Notes: generated by a model from the letters alone, not told the origin. Counted from the stretch's first letter, positions 31,981-43,362 are shown. The stretch is DNA of 64,000 nt from Leisingera daeponensis DSM 23529 (GCF_000473145.1 NZ_KI421500.1:558225-622224); one strand, 5' to 3'. Made by a program: numbers and translations.

Positions 31981-33387
31981 TCAGGAGGCGGCGGCTTTGA
32001 GGCGCCGCATCGGAGCCGGGCGGACCCGGTCCTCGATCTCGTCATAGATCAGCGCGGCGATGTTCTTGGAGGAGACCTCTTCAATGCCCTCCAGCCCGGG
32101 GGAGGAGTTCACCTCCAGCACCTTGGGGCCGGTGGCGGAACGCAGCAGGTCGACGCCTGCCACATTGAGGCCGAAGGCGCGGGCGGCGCGCACGGCGGTG
32201 CTGCGCTCCTCCTTCGTGATGCGCACCGGGGTGGCGCTGCCGCCGAGGTGCAGGTTGGAGCGGAAATCGCCGTCGGCGCCGGAGCGTTTCATCGCTGCCA
32301 CCACCCTGGCGCCGACCACGAAGCAGCGGATGTCCTCGCCCGCGGCCTCCTTGACGAACTGCTGCACCAGGAAGTTGGCTTGGAGGCCGCGGAAGGCGGT
32401 GATCACGCTTTCGGCGGCCTTCTTGGTTTCCGCCAGCACCACGCCTTTTCCCTGCGTGCTCGCCAAGAGCTTGACGATCAAGGGCGCGCCGCCGGCGATG
32501 CCGATGAGATTGGCGGTGTCCTTGGGCGAGGCGGCAAAGGCGGTGGCGGGCATGCCGATCTTGTTGCGGGCCAGCACCTGATGCGCGTGCAGCTTGTCGC
32601 GGCTGGCAGTGATGCCTTCGGAGCCGTTGACGCAGAAGGTGCCGAGCGCCTCGAACTGGCGCAGGAGCGCGGTGCCGTATTGGGTGACAGAGGCGCCGAT
32701 GCGCGGGATCACCGCGTCATAGCGGGGCAGGCGCTTGCCGTCATAGTGGATTTCCGGCGCCAGCGCGTTGATCGCCATGTAGCAGCGGGTGGTGTTGATC
32801 ACCTCGACCGTATGGCCGCGCTTTTCGCCCTCTTCGATCAGGCGGCTGGTGGAGTAATTGTCCTCGCGGCTGAGCACGGCGATGCGCAGGGCGCGTTTGG
32901 GGGCGGTCTTGCGGATGCTGGCGGAGGAATAGACCGAATAGTCGAGCTGCGGCTGGCAGAAGCGTTCGCCGGGCACCACCGTCATGTTTTCGGTCAGCGC
33001 CTGGCGGCCCAGCAGCATGTGTTTGGCCATGCCGCGCCGGTCGGTCAGTGTGAGCTCGACCGTCCAGGCCTGGCCCGCAACCTCCAGCTTGGTCTGGATC
33101 ACGTAGCGCATTTCCTTTTCGCCGTTGGACGAGGTGACTTCGCGGCGGTCGGTGATCGGGGCGGAGCAGGGGATCTCCAGGTCGTACTGGCCGGGGATCG
33201 GGTGCACCATGAAGCGCACCTTGGGGGCGTTCTGCGGCCCGAAGGTTTCGATCTCAGTGGCGTGCAGCGAGGAGGTGCGGGCTCCGGTGTCGACCTTGGC
33301 GCGCAGCGCGGGCAGCCCCAGTTCCGGCAGGCTGACCCACTCCTCCCACCCGAGTTTCAGTTGCGGCGCCGGGTCTGCTGTGGACAT
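31981..33387 (-). CDS. Fusion of RimB-like retropepsin domain and RimK-type ATP-grasp ligase
   Basis: A 468-residue two-domain protein. Residues about 10-150 match the putative ATP-dependent zinc protease family (RimB-like), with the aspartic-protease motif [13 protein letters not shown] and [14 protein letters not shown]. Residues about 165-460 are RimK-type ATP-grasp, with [46 protein letters not shown] and [13 protein letters not shown]. RimK adds glutamates to the C-terminus of ribosomal protein S6, and RimB is reported to counteract it. Having both on one chain is notable. AAGGAG precedes the ATG. A related ligase with another target cannot be excluded. Confidence 0.88.
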   Translation of the reverse strand: MSTADPAPQLKLGWEEWVSLPELGLPALRAKVDTGARTSSLHATEIETFGPQNAPKVRFMVHPIPGQYDLEIPCSAPITDRREVTSSNGEKEMRYVIQTKLEVAGQAWTVELTLTDRRGMAKHMLLGRQALTENMTVVPGERFCQPQLDYSVYSSASIRKTAPKRALRIAVLSREDNYSTSRLIEEGEKRGHTVEVINTTRCYMAINALAPEIHYDGKRLPRYDAVIPRIGASVTQYGTALLRQFEALGTFCVNGSEGITASRDKLHAHQVLARNKIGMPATAFAASPKDTANLIGIAGGAPLIVKLLASTQGKGVVLAETKKAAESVITAFRGLQANFLVQQFVKEAAGEDIRCFVVGARVVAAMKRSGADGDFRSNLHLGGSATPVRITKEERSTAVRAARAFGLNVAGVDLLRSATGPKVLEVNSSPGLEGIEEVSSKNIAALIYDEIEDRVRPAPMRRLKAAAS

Positions 33388-33457
33388 GCGCGGGGCTCCT
33401 TGGCATTAGGGGGAATCGCCGCCTTTCAAATGCGGCAGAGAAGCGCAGGAATACGAT

Positions 33458-34588
33458 ATGGCTACCCTTTTCAACTTCGAAATGAAAGCAACGGACGGGA
33501 AAGCGCGCACCGGCGTGATCCAGACGCCGCGCGGCGAGATCCGCACGCCTGCCTTCATGCCGGTTGGCACGGCTGCGACCGTGAAGGCGATGATGCCGGA
33601 AAGCGTGCGCGCGACCGGGGCCGACATCCTGCTGGGCAATACCTATCACCTGATGCTGCGCCCGACGGCGGAGCGGATCGACCGGCTGGGCGGCCTGCAC
33701 AAGTTCATGAACTGGGACCGCCCGATCCTGACCGACTCGGGCGGGTTCCAGGTGATGTCGCTGGCGGGCCTGCGCAAGCTGACCGAGAAGGGCGTGACGT
33801 TCAAATCCCATATCGACGGCTCCCGGCATGAGCTGACGCCGGAACGCTCGATGGAGATCCAGCGGCTGCTGGGGTCTGACATCGTGATGTGTTTCGACGA
33901 ATGCCCGGCGCTGCCTGCGGACCGCGACCGGATTGCTGAAAGCATGCGCCTGTCGATGCGCTGGGCGGAGCGCTCGCGCGAGGCCTTCGGGGACCGTCCG
34001 GGGCACGCGCTGTTCGGCATCCAGCAGGGCGGGCTGGAGCGCGATTTCCGCGAGGAAAGCGCCGAGGCGCTGAAGGCCATCGGCTTTGACGGCTATGCCG
34101 TGGGCGGCCTTGCGGTGGGCGAGGGGCAGGAGGCGATGTTCGGCTGCCTGGACTTTGCGCCGGACATGCTGCCGGAGGACAAGCCGCGCTACCTGATGGG
34201 CGTGGGCAAGCCTGACGATATCGTCGGCGCGGTGGCGCGCGGCATCGATATGATGGACTGCGTGCTGCCGTCGCGTTCCGGCCGGACCGGGCAGGCGTTC
34301 ACCCGCTATGGCGTGGTGAACATCAAGAACGCCCGCCACCAGGACGACCCGCGGCCTTTGGATGAGCAGTGCAGCTGCCCGGCCTGCTCGAACTACTCCC
34401 GCGCCTACCTGCACCATGTGTTCCGCAGCAACGAGATGATCTCGGGCATGCTGCTGACCTGGCACAACCTTCATTACTTCCAGGAGATTATGCAGGGTAT
34501 GCGGGAGGCGATTGCGGCGGGCACGTTTGAAGCCTGGCAGAAGGACTTCCACGACACCCGCGCGCAGGGGGATATTGAGCGGTTGTGA
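33458..34588 (+). CDS. tgt: tRNA-guanine transglycosylase
   Basis: Exchanges guanine-34 for preQ1 in tRNAs with GUN anticodons, including the tRNA-Asp(GTC) genes found at 42.5 kb. It has 376 residues. The catalytic Asp is in [12 protein letters not shown] and the second in [34 protein letters not shown]. Zinc ligands are [16 protein letters not shown]. The start ATG follows AGGAATACGAT. Confidence 0.95.
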   Translation: MATLFNFEMKATDGKARTGVIQTPRGEIRTPAFMPVGTAATVKAMMPESVRATGADILLGNTYHLMLRPTAERIDRLGGLHKFMNWDRPILTDSGGFQVMSLAGLRKLTEKGVTFKSHIDGSRHELTPERSMEIQRLLGSDIVMCFDECPALPADRDRIAESMRLSMRWAERSREAFGDRPGHALFGIQQGGLERDFREESAEALKAIGFDGYAVGGLAVGEGQEAMFGCLDFAPDMLPEDKPRYLMGVGKPDDIVGAVARGIDMMDCVLPSRSGRTGQAFTRYGVVNIKNARHQDDPRPLDEQCSCPACSNYSRAYLHHVFRSNEMISGMLLTWHNLHYFQEIMQGMREAIAAGTFEAWQKDFHDTRAQGDIERL

Positions 34589-34726
34589 ACGGGCGCGGCT
34601 GAACAGTCACTGTGCGCGGGCGGACAGCTTCTCTGGCTGACGCCCGGTTGAAAGCGCGGGGCGGAGTGCTCAGGTCATTCCGGCAACGTTCCTGTTGCTG
34701 GACACTTTGACCGGAGGGACATCCCC

Positions 34727-35809
34727 GTGAGCCAAAAATTGTTTTCCGCCGCCACCGCTGGCGCAATCGAGTTGAGCAACCGCATTGTCATGGCGCCGCT
34801 GACCCGAAACCGGGCTGATGACGGCACCGGCGAGGTTCTGGACCGGCATGCGGAATACTATGCCCAGCGGGCAAGCGCGGGCCTGATCATCACCGAGGGC
34901 AGCCAGATCAGCCCCGAGGGCAAAGGGTATATCCAGACCCCCGGCATTCACACCGCGGCGCAGGCTGCGGCCTGGCGCAAGGTCACGGATGCAGTTCATG
35001 CCAAGGGCGGCAAGATCGTTATTCAGCTGTGGCATGTCGGGCGGATCACACATGACTCATTGCTGCCCGAGGGCACCAAAGCCGTGTCCTCCACCGATGT
35101 TGCGGCAGAGGCGCAGACGTTCACCCATGAAGGGTTCGTGCCGACGGCCAAGCCGCAGGCGCTGAGCGCGGAAGACATCCAGCGGGTGATTGCCGACTTT
35201 GTGCAGGCCGCGAAATACGCCAGGGACGCGGGGTTTGACGGTGTCGAGCTGCACGCGGCCAACGGCTATCTTCTGGAGCAGTTCCTGAAGGACGGGGTGA
35301 ACACCCGCACCGATGCCTATGGCGGCTCCGCGGAAAACCGCGCGCGGATCGTCTTCGAGATCCTTGATGCGCTGCAAACCGTTTGGGAGGCCGGCCGCAT
35401 TGGTCTGCGCCTGTCGCCGTTTTCCACTTTCAATGATGTGTCCGACAGCGATCCCGTGGGCCATTACACGCCGGTGATTCAGCGGCTGAACAGCTATGGT
35501 CTGGCCTATTTGCACATGGTCGAAGGCGAGACCGGCGGCGCCCGTGACGGGGACTTCGACGCCCTGCGCAAGCACTATACCGGTACATATATGGCCAACA
35601 ACGGCTATGACCGCGAAACCGCGCTGGCGCGGACGGCCTCGGGCGAGGCTGACCTTGTGGCTTTCGGGCGCCCCTTCATCGCCAACCCGGATCTGGTGGA
35701 GCGGCTGGCAGCAGATGCGCCGCTGAACGAAGGCGATCCGGACACCTTCTATGGCGGCGGAGATGAAGGGTACACCGACTACCCGGTGATGCAGCAGGCG
35801 GCTGAGTAG
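34727..35809 (+). CDS. Old yellow enzyme family NADH:flavin oxidoreductase (alkene reductase)
   Basis: FMN-dependent reductase of activated C=C bonds, 360 residues. Starts at GTG 34727 with GGAGGG upstream. FMN contacts are IVMAPLTRNRA and IQLWHVGRI. The substrate-binding pair is His/Asn in GVELHAANGYLLEQF with the tyrosine three residues on, and LVAFGRPFIANPDL is near the C-terminus. It resembles NemA/OYE1-class enzymes. No regulator or partner is adjacent; a role in detoxifying electrophiles is likely. Confidence 0.93.
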   Translation: MSQKLFSAATAGAIELSNRIVMAPLTRNRADDGTGEVLDRHAEYYAQRASAGLIITEGSQISPEGKGYIQTPGIHTAAQAAAWRKVTDAVHAKGGKIVIQLWHVGRITHDSLLPEGTKAVSSTDVAAEAQTFTHEGFVPTAKPQALSAEDIQRVIADFVQAAKYARDAGFDGVELHAANGYLLEQFLKDGVNTRTDAYGGSAENRARIVFEILDALQTVWEAGRIGLRLSPFSTFNDVSDSDPVGHYTPVIQRLNSYGLAYLHMVEGETGGARDGDFDALRKHYTGTYMANNGYDRETALARTASGEADLVAFGRPFIANPDLVERLAADAPLNEGDPDTFYGGGDEGYTDYPVMQQAAE

Positions 35810-35946
35810 CGCTGCCCTGATCAGGGGCCGGCGGCGGGGCAGCGAGCGCCCGGCCGCCGGTGCCAATTCAGCGGGTTTCGCTGCGCCCGTTCACCTGTTG
35901 TGAAGACCCTGTCTGCTACCCTCGCGCAAAAGCGGGGAGGATGGCG

Positions 35947-36612
35947 ATGACCTGGTTGCGCGCGATTGCTCTGGCGGTTCTGCTGGGCTGCCCTCCGGCG
36001 GCTCAGGCTCAGGCTCAGACGGCGGAAAGCGCCCGGTCTCCAAGATCGCTGGCGGAGGCGTCGGGCTTTTTCAAGGCGCCGCCGATTGACGGCTGCGCCA
36101 TCACGCTGGAGGAGCTGGTCAAGGGCAAGTCGGGCGCGCTGCGCGGGCGGTGGATCCTGCGCAAGGGGCCGGGAGAGATCGGGCTGGTTTCGGCCGGGCG
36201 GGTCGAAATGCAACCGGTGCCGCAGCGCAGCGGCGAAATTCTGACGCTGGATTTCAGGAACGGCCGGCTGATGGCAGGCTCGCCCGTGCTGGGCTTCATG
36301 CCGGTTGCGGTCGAGGACCGCGCGCCGCCGGCGCCGGGCAGCGGGCTGCGGGCCGAAAGCGCCGGCCGCGGCGACTTGCCGGACGATGCGGAGGTGTTCC
36401 TGGACGAGATCGCCCTGGGGCCGCTGGCCTGCGGGCCGGATCAGCTCTTGCGGCTGAACATCGCGGGCGCGCAGGACAGCGGGACGGGGCATGTGCTGCG
36501 CCAGGATTACCGGCTGTTTCTGGTCGACCAGTCACGGCTGAGCGGCACCTACAGCGAGACCGGCGCGGCGGGCCGGATAGAGCGCGGCCTGGTGACGCTG
36601 GAGCGGCGCTGA
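35947..36612 (+). CDS. Exported hypothetical protein
   Basis: Not recognised. A 221-residue protein from the ATG at 35947, with GGGGAGG six bases upstream; an ATG at 35941 is too close to that site. The signal peptide (about residues 1-21) ends with AQAQ repeats. A conserved-looking region DGCAITLEELVKGKSGALRG follows, with two or three beta-rich segments and cysteines at the start and in LACGPDQ. It is probably periplasmic. It stands alone between the old yellow enzyme gene and lon. Confidence 0.7.
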   Translation: MTWLRAIALAVLLGCPPAAQAQAQTAESARSPRSLAEASGFFKAPPIDGCAITLEELVKGKSGALRGRWILRKGPGEIGLVSAGRVEMQPVPQRSGEILTLDFRNGRLMAGSPVLGFMPVAVEDRAPPAPGSGLRAESAGRGDLPDDAEVFLDEIALGPLACGPDQLLRLNIAGAQDSGTGHVLRQDYRLFLVDQSRLSGTYSETGAAGRIERGLVTLERR

Positions 36613-36751
36613 ATGGCGGATCGCGCCGGTCTGCCCGGCGGTTTCCGCCGCATCCCAGGGCGTGTTAGCGCTTTGGTCACCCTCCGGTCATTTGCGCCTT
36701 GTGGTCCGGGCGCGCTGCGGGCAAGGTGGGGCCAACCAAGCGGCGGGCAGG

Positions 36752-36779
36752 TTGAAAATCATTCACCATCCCCCCAGAT
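36752..36779 (+). promoter_or_regulatory. lon: Possible sigma-32 (RpoH) heat-shock promoter of lon
   Basis: TTGAAA at 36752-36757 and CCCCAGAT at 36772-36779, separated by 14 nt, resemble the RpoH consensus CTTGAAA-N11-16-CCCCATNT. The -10 part ends 77 nt before the lon ATG. Lon is a classic heat-shock gene in proteobacteria. Assigned by eye. Confidence 0.5.
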
Positions 36780-36856
36780 AAAGACATCCAATGAGGAGAC
36801 GCGCCAAGCGCTGCCGGAACCGGGGCCGGGCCGTCTTGCCAAGTAAAGGACCGAGT

Positions 36857-39271
<2,415 letters not shown>

Positions 39272-39300
39272 TCCAGTCCGGATATTACTGACGAAAAGAA

Positions 39301-39328
39301 GGGGCGGTCCCGCGGGGCCGCCCTTTTT
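39301..39328 (+). terminator. Intrinsic terminator of lon
   Basis: A stem of about 10 bp, GGGCGG...CCGCCC (39302-39323, very short loop, one G-U pair), is followed by TTTTT. It lies 30 nt after the lon stop. Confidence 0.88.
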
Positions 39329-39386
39329 CAGGTGTTCTCTTCCGTTCTGGCCCTTCTGAGCGGGGCTGTTATGTCACTGGGGCACC

Positions 39387-39582
39387 GAGGGCGCGCCCTC
39401 CGGCAGCACTCCCGCCCGTCGCCGGCTGCGCCGGGGCGCAGCCGCTCCCGTTGGACGTGGCGCCGCACCCCAGGTGCGGCGCGCGGCCTGCCCTGGATAG
39501 GGCAGGCCGCCGGGCCCAAAGGCAGGATGGGGTCCGGCCCGCAGGCCGGAGTCCGTTCAGCCGCGGGAGTGCCCCGCGGCTG
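39387..39582. repeat. Cluster of consecutive hairpins between lon and leucine dehydrogenase
   Basis: After the 14-bp palindrome GAGGGCGCGCCCTC (39387-39400) come five hairpins in a row with perfect arms: 39423-39444 (10 bp), 39460-39482 (10 bp), 39483-39510 (12 bp), 39533-39550 (7 bp) and 39558-39582 (10 bp). They fill most of the 272-nt gap between two convergent genes. None has a U-tract, so simple termination does not explain them. No open frame with a ribosome-binding site is seen. Confidence 0.75.
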
Positions 39583-39600
39583 CCGCATCGCTGTGACGGA

Positions 39601-40656
39601 TCAGGCGGCCTTGCTGGCCTTCTCCATCTTGGCCTGCACGGTGGCGATGGCCATCTCCGCCGGGCTGACGTCCGCCGCCTTGGCCTGGGTCAGGATCGCG
39701 GCCATGGTCTCGTCCAGCGCCCGCAGCTTCTCGGCGACAAAGCCCTCGCGGTCCTTGATCTTCTGGATCTCGGTGGCGACGTTGATGATGCCGCCGCCGT
39801 TGGCCACGAAATCGGGCGCGTAGAGAATGCCGCGGGCGTGCAGCGCCGCGCCGTCCTCAGCCGTTGCCAGCTGGTTGTTGGCGCCGCCTGCGACGATATC
39901 CGCCTTCAGTTGGGGGATGGTCTGGGCGTTCAGGATGCCGCCGATGGCGCAGGGGGCAAAGACGTCCGCCTCGGCGCTGTAGATCTCTGCCAGCGGCACT
40001 GCCTTGGCCCCGAATTCGGCAATTGCCTTTTCGACGCGGCTCTCGTCGATGTCCGTGACAACCAGCTTGGCGCCGGCCTCATGCAGGAACTGGCAGAGGT
40101 ACCAGCCCACGTGGCCCAGGCCCTGCACCGACACGGTGACGCCGGACAGGTCGCGGCTGCCGTGCTTGTGGGCGCGGGTGGTGCGGATGGCGTTGAAGAT
40201 GCCGCGCGCGGTGATCGGCGAGGGGTCGCCGCTGGCGAACTCACCGTCCGCGAGGCCAGCCACAAACCGGGTTTCCTCCGCCAGAATGGCCATATCCGCC
40301 GGGCTCATGCCCATGTCCTCGGCGGTGATGTAGCGGCCGTCCAGGCTCTCGATGGCGCGGGCAAAGGCGCGCAGCAGCTCAGGCGTCTTGTGCTTGGCGG
40401 GATCGCCGATGATCACCGCCTTGCCGCCGCCCAGGGTCAGCCCCGCGGCGGCGTTCTTGTAGGTCATGCCTTCGCTGAGGCGTTTGACATCGGTCAGCGC
40501 TTCGTCTTCGCTGGCGTAGGGCCGCATGCGCAGGCCGCCGGCGGCCGGCCCCAGGCGGGTGGAGTGCACGGCGATAAAGCCCAGGAGGCCAACGGACGGC
40601 TCCTCGACGCGGTAAATCTCTTCATGGCTGCTGGATGCGACGGCAGTCACTGTCAT
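39601..40656 (-). CDS. Leucine dehydrogenase-type amino acid dehydrogenase
   Basis: NAD-dependent oxidative deamination of branched-chain amino acids or phenylalanine (Glu/Leu/Phe/Val dehydrogenase family), 351 residues, as in leucine dehydrogenases. Start ATG at 40656 with AGGAGG upstream. The substrate-binding region has GPAAGGLRMRPY and the catalytic Lys in MTYKNAAAGLTLGGGKAVI. The Rossmann loop is VQGLGHVGWYL. Divergent from an Lrp-type regulator that probably controls it. Substrate choice among Leu, Val and Phe is not settled. Confidence 0.9.
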   Translation of the reverse strand: MTVTAVASSSHEEIYRVEEPSVGLLGFIAVHSTRLGPAAGGLRMRPYASEDEALTDVKRLSEGMTYKNAAAGLTLGGGKAVIIGDPAKHKTPELLRAFARAIESLDGRYITAEDMGMSPADMAILAEETRFVAGLADGEFASGDPSPITARGIFNAIRTTRAHKHGSRDLSGVTVSVQGLGHVGWYLCQFLHEAGAKLVVTDIDESRVEKAIAEFGAKAVPLAEIYSAEADVFAPCAIGGILNAQTIPQLKADIVAGGANNQLATAEDGAALHARGILYAPDFVANGGGIINVATEIQKIKDREGFVAEKLRALDETMAAILTQAKAADVSPAEMAIATVQAKMEKASKAA

Positions 40657-40712
40657 TTGGTTTGATCCTCCTAAACCTTCCCCGAATAATATCCGGGCGG
40701 CTGCGCCGGTTT

Positions 40713-40750
40713 TCACCAAAAAGCGGTGCCGGAATCGGCAGTTTTGGTGA
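40713..40750 (+). promoter_or_regulatory. Inverted repeat in the divergent leucine dehydrogenase/regulator promoter
   Basis: TCACCAAAA at 40713-40721 and TTTTGGTGA at 40742-40750 are perfect 9-bp arms with centres 29 bp apart. They lie 63 nt before the dehydrogenase start codon and 39 nt before the regulator start codon. They are a probable binding site of the Lrp-type protein encoded next door. Confidence 0.55.
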
Positions 40751-40789
40751 TAATCTCCAACCAGGGCGCCACGTTTAGGGAAAACCGCC

Positions 40790-41245
40790 ATGGATTCGAT
40801 TGACCGTAAGATTGTCGCCGCGCTTCAGCGCAACGGGCGGCTGAAGATTTCGGAACTGTCCGGCATGGTCGGGCTGTCGCCCACGCCCTGCGCCCGCCGG
40901 GTCGCCAGCCTGGAGGAGAGCGGCGTGATCTGCGGCTATTCCGCCCGGGTCGATCAGGCCAAGCTGGGGTTGCCGGTCACCATCTTTGTGGCTGTGGAGC
41001 TGGACAGGCAATCCACCGAAGCGCTCAGCGCCTTTGAAAACGCGGTGCGCCGGTTCGATCAGGTGATGGAATGCTATTTGATGACCGGCACACGGGATAT
41101 CCTGTTACGGGTGGTGGCCGAGGATCTGCCGGATTTCGACCGCTTCCTGGAAGACAAGCTGATGCGGGTGCCGGGCATCCGCAACACGCGCTCCAGCTTT
41201 ACCCTGCGCACGATGATTCAACGCGACGCGCTGCCCGCCTGCTGA
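40790..41245 (+). CDS. Lrp/AsnC-family transcriptional regulator
   Basis: A 151-residue regulator. The helix-turn-helix is DSIDRKIVAALQRNGRLKIS with LSPTPCARRVASLEESGVI. The RAM domain has CYLMTGTRDILLRVVAEDL and ends VPGIRNTRSSFTLRTM. It most closely resembles regulators of amino acid catabolism genes encoded beside their target. The divergent dehydrogenase and the inverted repeat between them support that. Confidence 0.9.
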   Translation: MDSIDRKIVAALQRNGRLKISELSGMVGLSPTPCARRVASLEESGVICGYSARVDQAKLGLPVTIFVAVELDRQSTEALSAFENAVRRFDQVMECYLMTGTRDILLRVVAEDLPDFDRFLEDKLMRVPGIRNTRSSFTLRTMIQRDALPAC

Positions 41246-41368
41246 CCAGGTCACGGCGCTGTCTGTATGCAGCTGCAACCGCGCGTGAAGAAAATGCGCG
41301 GGAAGGGAAAAAATCTTCTGCCGGCCCTCTTGCGGAGCCCGCATCCGGTCGTTAAAAGCCTGCCTCAC

Positions 41369-41443
41369 GGGTGATTAGCTCAGTGGTAGAGCGCTTCGTT
41401 CACATCGAAGATGTCAGGAGTTCAAATCTCTTATCACCCACCA
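41369..41443 (+). tRNA. tRNA-Val (anticodon CAC)
   Basis: A 75-nt cloverleaf with CCA encoded. Acceptor GGGTGAT pairs with ATCACCC, and the D arm is GCTC...GAGC. The anticodon stem is CTTCG/CGAAG with loop TTCACAT, and the T arm contains GTTCAAATC. A hairpin terminator follows. Confidence 0.95.
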
Positions 41444-41454
41444 TTTTTCCGGAA

Positions 41455-41486
41455 AGGCGCTCCCTGCGAAGGTTGAGCGCCTTTTT
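41455..41486 (+). terminator. Intrinsic terminator after tRNA-Val(CAC)
   Basis: AGGCGCTC (41455-41462) pairs with GAGCGCCT (41475-41482), followed by TTTT. Confidence 0.85.
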
Positions 41487-41558
41487 CCGTTTCCGGGGTT
41501 TCTCTGGCGGCGGCTTGCGGGTACCAATTTGCCCGAGAAACCGGGCAGGGGGCGCGCG

Positions 41559-42128
41559 ATGCAATTTCCGAAAATCTGGCTGCTGCGGCACGGGCAGACC
41601 GAATGGAACGCCGAGCGGCGCATTCAGGGCCAGCTGGAATCGCCGCTGACGCCGCTGGGGATTGAGCACGCCCGCCGGCAGGCTGCGCTGATGGCGCCGG
41701 TGATGGAACTGGCCCCGGCCTGTTATGCCTCGCCCTTGGGCCGGGCGCAGCAGACGGCGGATATTGCCCTGGGCGGCGCGCCGTTTGTGACCGATCCCCG
41801 CCTGGCGGAAGCCTTTGCCGGAGAATTCCAGGGCATGACGCTGGCAGAGGTCGCAGCGCAATACCCGCAGATTCACGGGGAGAACCCGCACAATCTGGAC
41901 CTGTTCTGCGAAGCGCCCGGCGGCGAGGGCTATGACAGCTTTCATGGCCGCATCCTGGACTTCATGCAGTCGCTGACCGGCCCGTCGGTGGTGGTGGCGC
42001 ATGGGTTGCTGGGTCAGGTGATGCGCGGCATCGTTTGCGGGCTGAGCCGGGACCGGATGGCGGCGCTGCCGAACGGGCAGGGCTGTGTCTATGTGCTGGA
42101 AAACGGGGCGGAGACGGTTCTGGAGTGA
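41559..42128 (+). CDS. Histidine phosphatase family protein
   Basis: Phosphoglycerate-mutase-like phosphatase, 189 residues from the ATG at 41559. The phospho-histidine is in IWLLRHGQTEWNAERRIQG (RHG at about 10-12). The second histidine lies in VVVAHGLLGQVMRG, and the arginine of ASPLGRAQQTADI is also present. Related to CobC/GpmB; substrate not known. A weak GGGGGC precedes the start. It lies between two tRNA-Val genes. Confidence 0.9.
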   Translation: MQFPKIWLLRHGQTEWNAERRIQGQLESPLTPLGIEHARRQAALMAPVMELAPACYASPLGRAQQTADIALGGAPFVTDPRLAEAFAGEFQGMTLAEVAAQYPQIHGENPHNLDLFCEAPGGEGYDSFHGRILDFMQSLTGPSVVVAHGLLGQVMRGIVCGLSRDRMAALPNGQGCVYVLENGAETVLE

Positions 42129-42203
42129 CCGGGCCGGGCTGGCCGAAAAATCTGCTTTTTGCTCTTGAACTGCCGGGCGGCTTTGTCTAAATCCCCGCTC
42201 ATC

Positions 42204-42279
<76 letters not shown>

Positions 42280-42478
42280 TTCTCCCTTGCAACTCAAGAC
42301 CGAAGATCGCCCGCGAGGCGGTGCTGGCAAGGTGTTTTTCCTTCCGTTTCAGGGAGTTACTTGGCGCGGGTCATTTTTTTTCCGGAAAGTTCCGAAAAAG
42401 GCAAAACACGGCTTGACGGCTTAGGGGGGTGGGAATATTACAGCCCAACATTCAGCAGCGATGCTGGATTTGCAGCGG

Positions 42479-42555
42479 GCGGTTGTAGCTCAGTTGGTTA
42501 GAGTACCGGCCTGTCACGCCGGGGGTCGCGGGTTCGAGCCCCGTCAACCGCGCCA
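42479..42555 (+). tRNA. tRNA-Asp (anticodon GTC), copy 1
   Basis: A 77-nt cloverleaf with CCA encoded. Acceptor GCGGTTG/CAACCGC, anticodon stem CCGGC/GCCGG with loop CTGTCAC, T loop GTTCGAGC. Identical to the next two copies. Confidence 0.96.
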
Positions 42556-42637
42556 CTGCTGCACCCCATCCTGGGGTCAAACAGGATCCGCCCCGGAGGG
42601 GATCAGGGCCGGTAACGGTCCGCCGCAAGGCGAAAAT

Positions 42638-42714
42638 GCGGTTGTAGCTCAGTTGGTTAGAGTACCGGCCTGTCACGCCGGGGGTCGCGGGTTCGAGCCC
42701 CGTCAACCGCGCCA
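42638..42714 (+). tRNA. tRNA-Asp (anticodon GTC), copy 2
   Basis: Identical in all 77 bases to copy 1. The 82-nt spacer before it holds TCCGCCCCGGAGGGGA, a short hairpin also present in the next spacer. This suggests tandem duplication that included the spacer. Confidence 0.96.
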
Positions 42715-42780
42715 CTTTCGCCCGCCACCCTGACGTTTCAGGGTCCGCCCCGGAGGGGACCATTGCCGAAAGGCCCATGC

Positions 42781-42857
42781 GCGGTTGTAGCTCAGTTGGT
42801 TAGAGTACCGGCCTGTCACGCCGGGGGTCGCGGGTTCGAGCCCCGTCAACCGCGCCA
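42781..42857 (+). tRNA. tRNA-Asp (anticodon GTC), copy 3
   Basis: Identical to copies 1 and 2. The 66-nt spacer before it again contains TCCGCCCCGGAGGGGA (about 42740-42760). The three copies probably form one transcript. Confidence 0.96.
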
Positions 42858-42901
42858 CTTTCCCCCTTTCCATTCATATCGTTCCCCAGAAATGCCGGAT
42901 G

Positions 42902-43303
42902 TCATTCGTGCATCCTGCCCCCTGTTTCCGGGGTGTCCTGGCTGAAGGTGTTGAGCCACTTCCCGCCTTCCTTCTCCCAGAGTGACGATATCAGCATTAC
43001 CTTCCATTCCGCCGAGCCTGATGACCGGTAGGACGCGCGGTAGGAGAGAAGCGCAGCAGCATTGCCGATGCAGCGCAGGCGGGCGCTGCTCAGCCTGTAT
43101 TCGGCCACCACCGGCCCGTCCCGGAGCTGGTCGCAGTGATCGTCTTTGCCTGCAAAGCCGCTGGGGTAGACGCCCAGAAAGCTGTCAGCGAGGACTTGCG
43201 CGTCTAACTGCCGGTCGCCGAGAACCATGGCCTCCCAGACACGGGTCTCCAGAGTGAGGATTTCGTTCAGCAGCGGGCCGTCAGTCGGAATCATTTGTGT
43301 CAT
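42902..43303 (-). CDS. DUF4440/SnoaL-like (NTF2 fold) protein
   Basis: A 133-residue protein with the DUF4440 pattern. An N-terminal helix LNEILTLETRVWEAMVLGD is followed by DAQVLADSFLGVYPSGFAGKDDH, in parts ADSFLGVYPSGFAGK. Beta strands VAEYRLSSARLRCIGNAAALLSYRA and WKVMLISSLWEKEGGKW complete it, ending NTFSQDTP. NTF2-fold proteins bind small molecules or act as isomerases; no substrate can be inferred. The start may be the ATG at 43303 or at 43294. Confidence 0.8.
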   Translation of the reverse strand: MTQMIPTDGPLLNEILTLETRVWEAMVLGDRQLDAQVLADSFLGVYPSGFAGKDDHCDQLRDGPVVAEYRLSSARLRCIGNAAALLSYRASYRSSGSAEWKVMLISSLWEKEGGKWLNTFSQDTPETGGRMHE

Positions 43304-43362
43304 GACGCCAGCCTGACCGCGCGAGGCAGGTCAGGCAAGCGGCCGGTTTGCAGCAGCGGCTT

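Noticed and set aside
39329..39600. A small protein gene in the hairpin cluster after lon
   Set aside because: Open frames here lack ribosome-binding sites and are Arg/Gly-rich translations of the hairpins.
42461..42945. Plus-strand open frames containing VVAQLVRVPACHAGGRG repeated three times
   Set aside because: They are translations of the three tRNA-Asp genes; a familiar artefact, with no ribosome-binding site.
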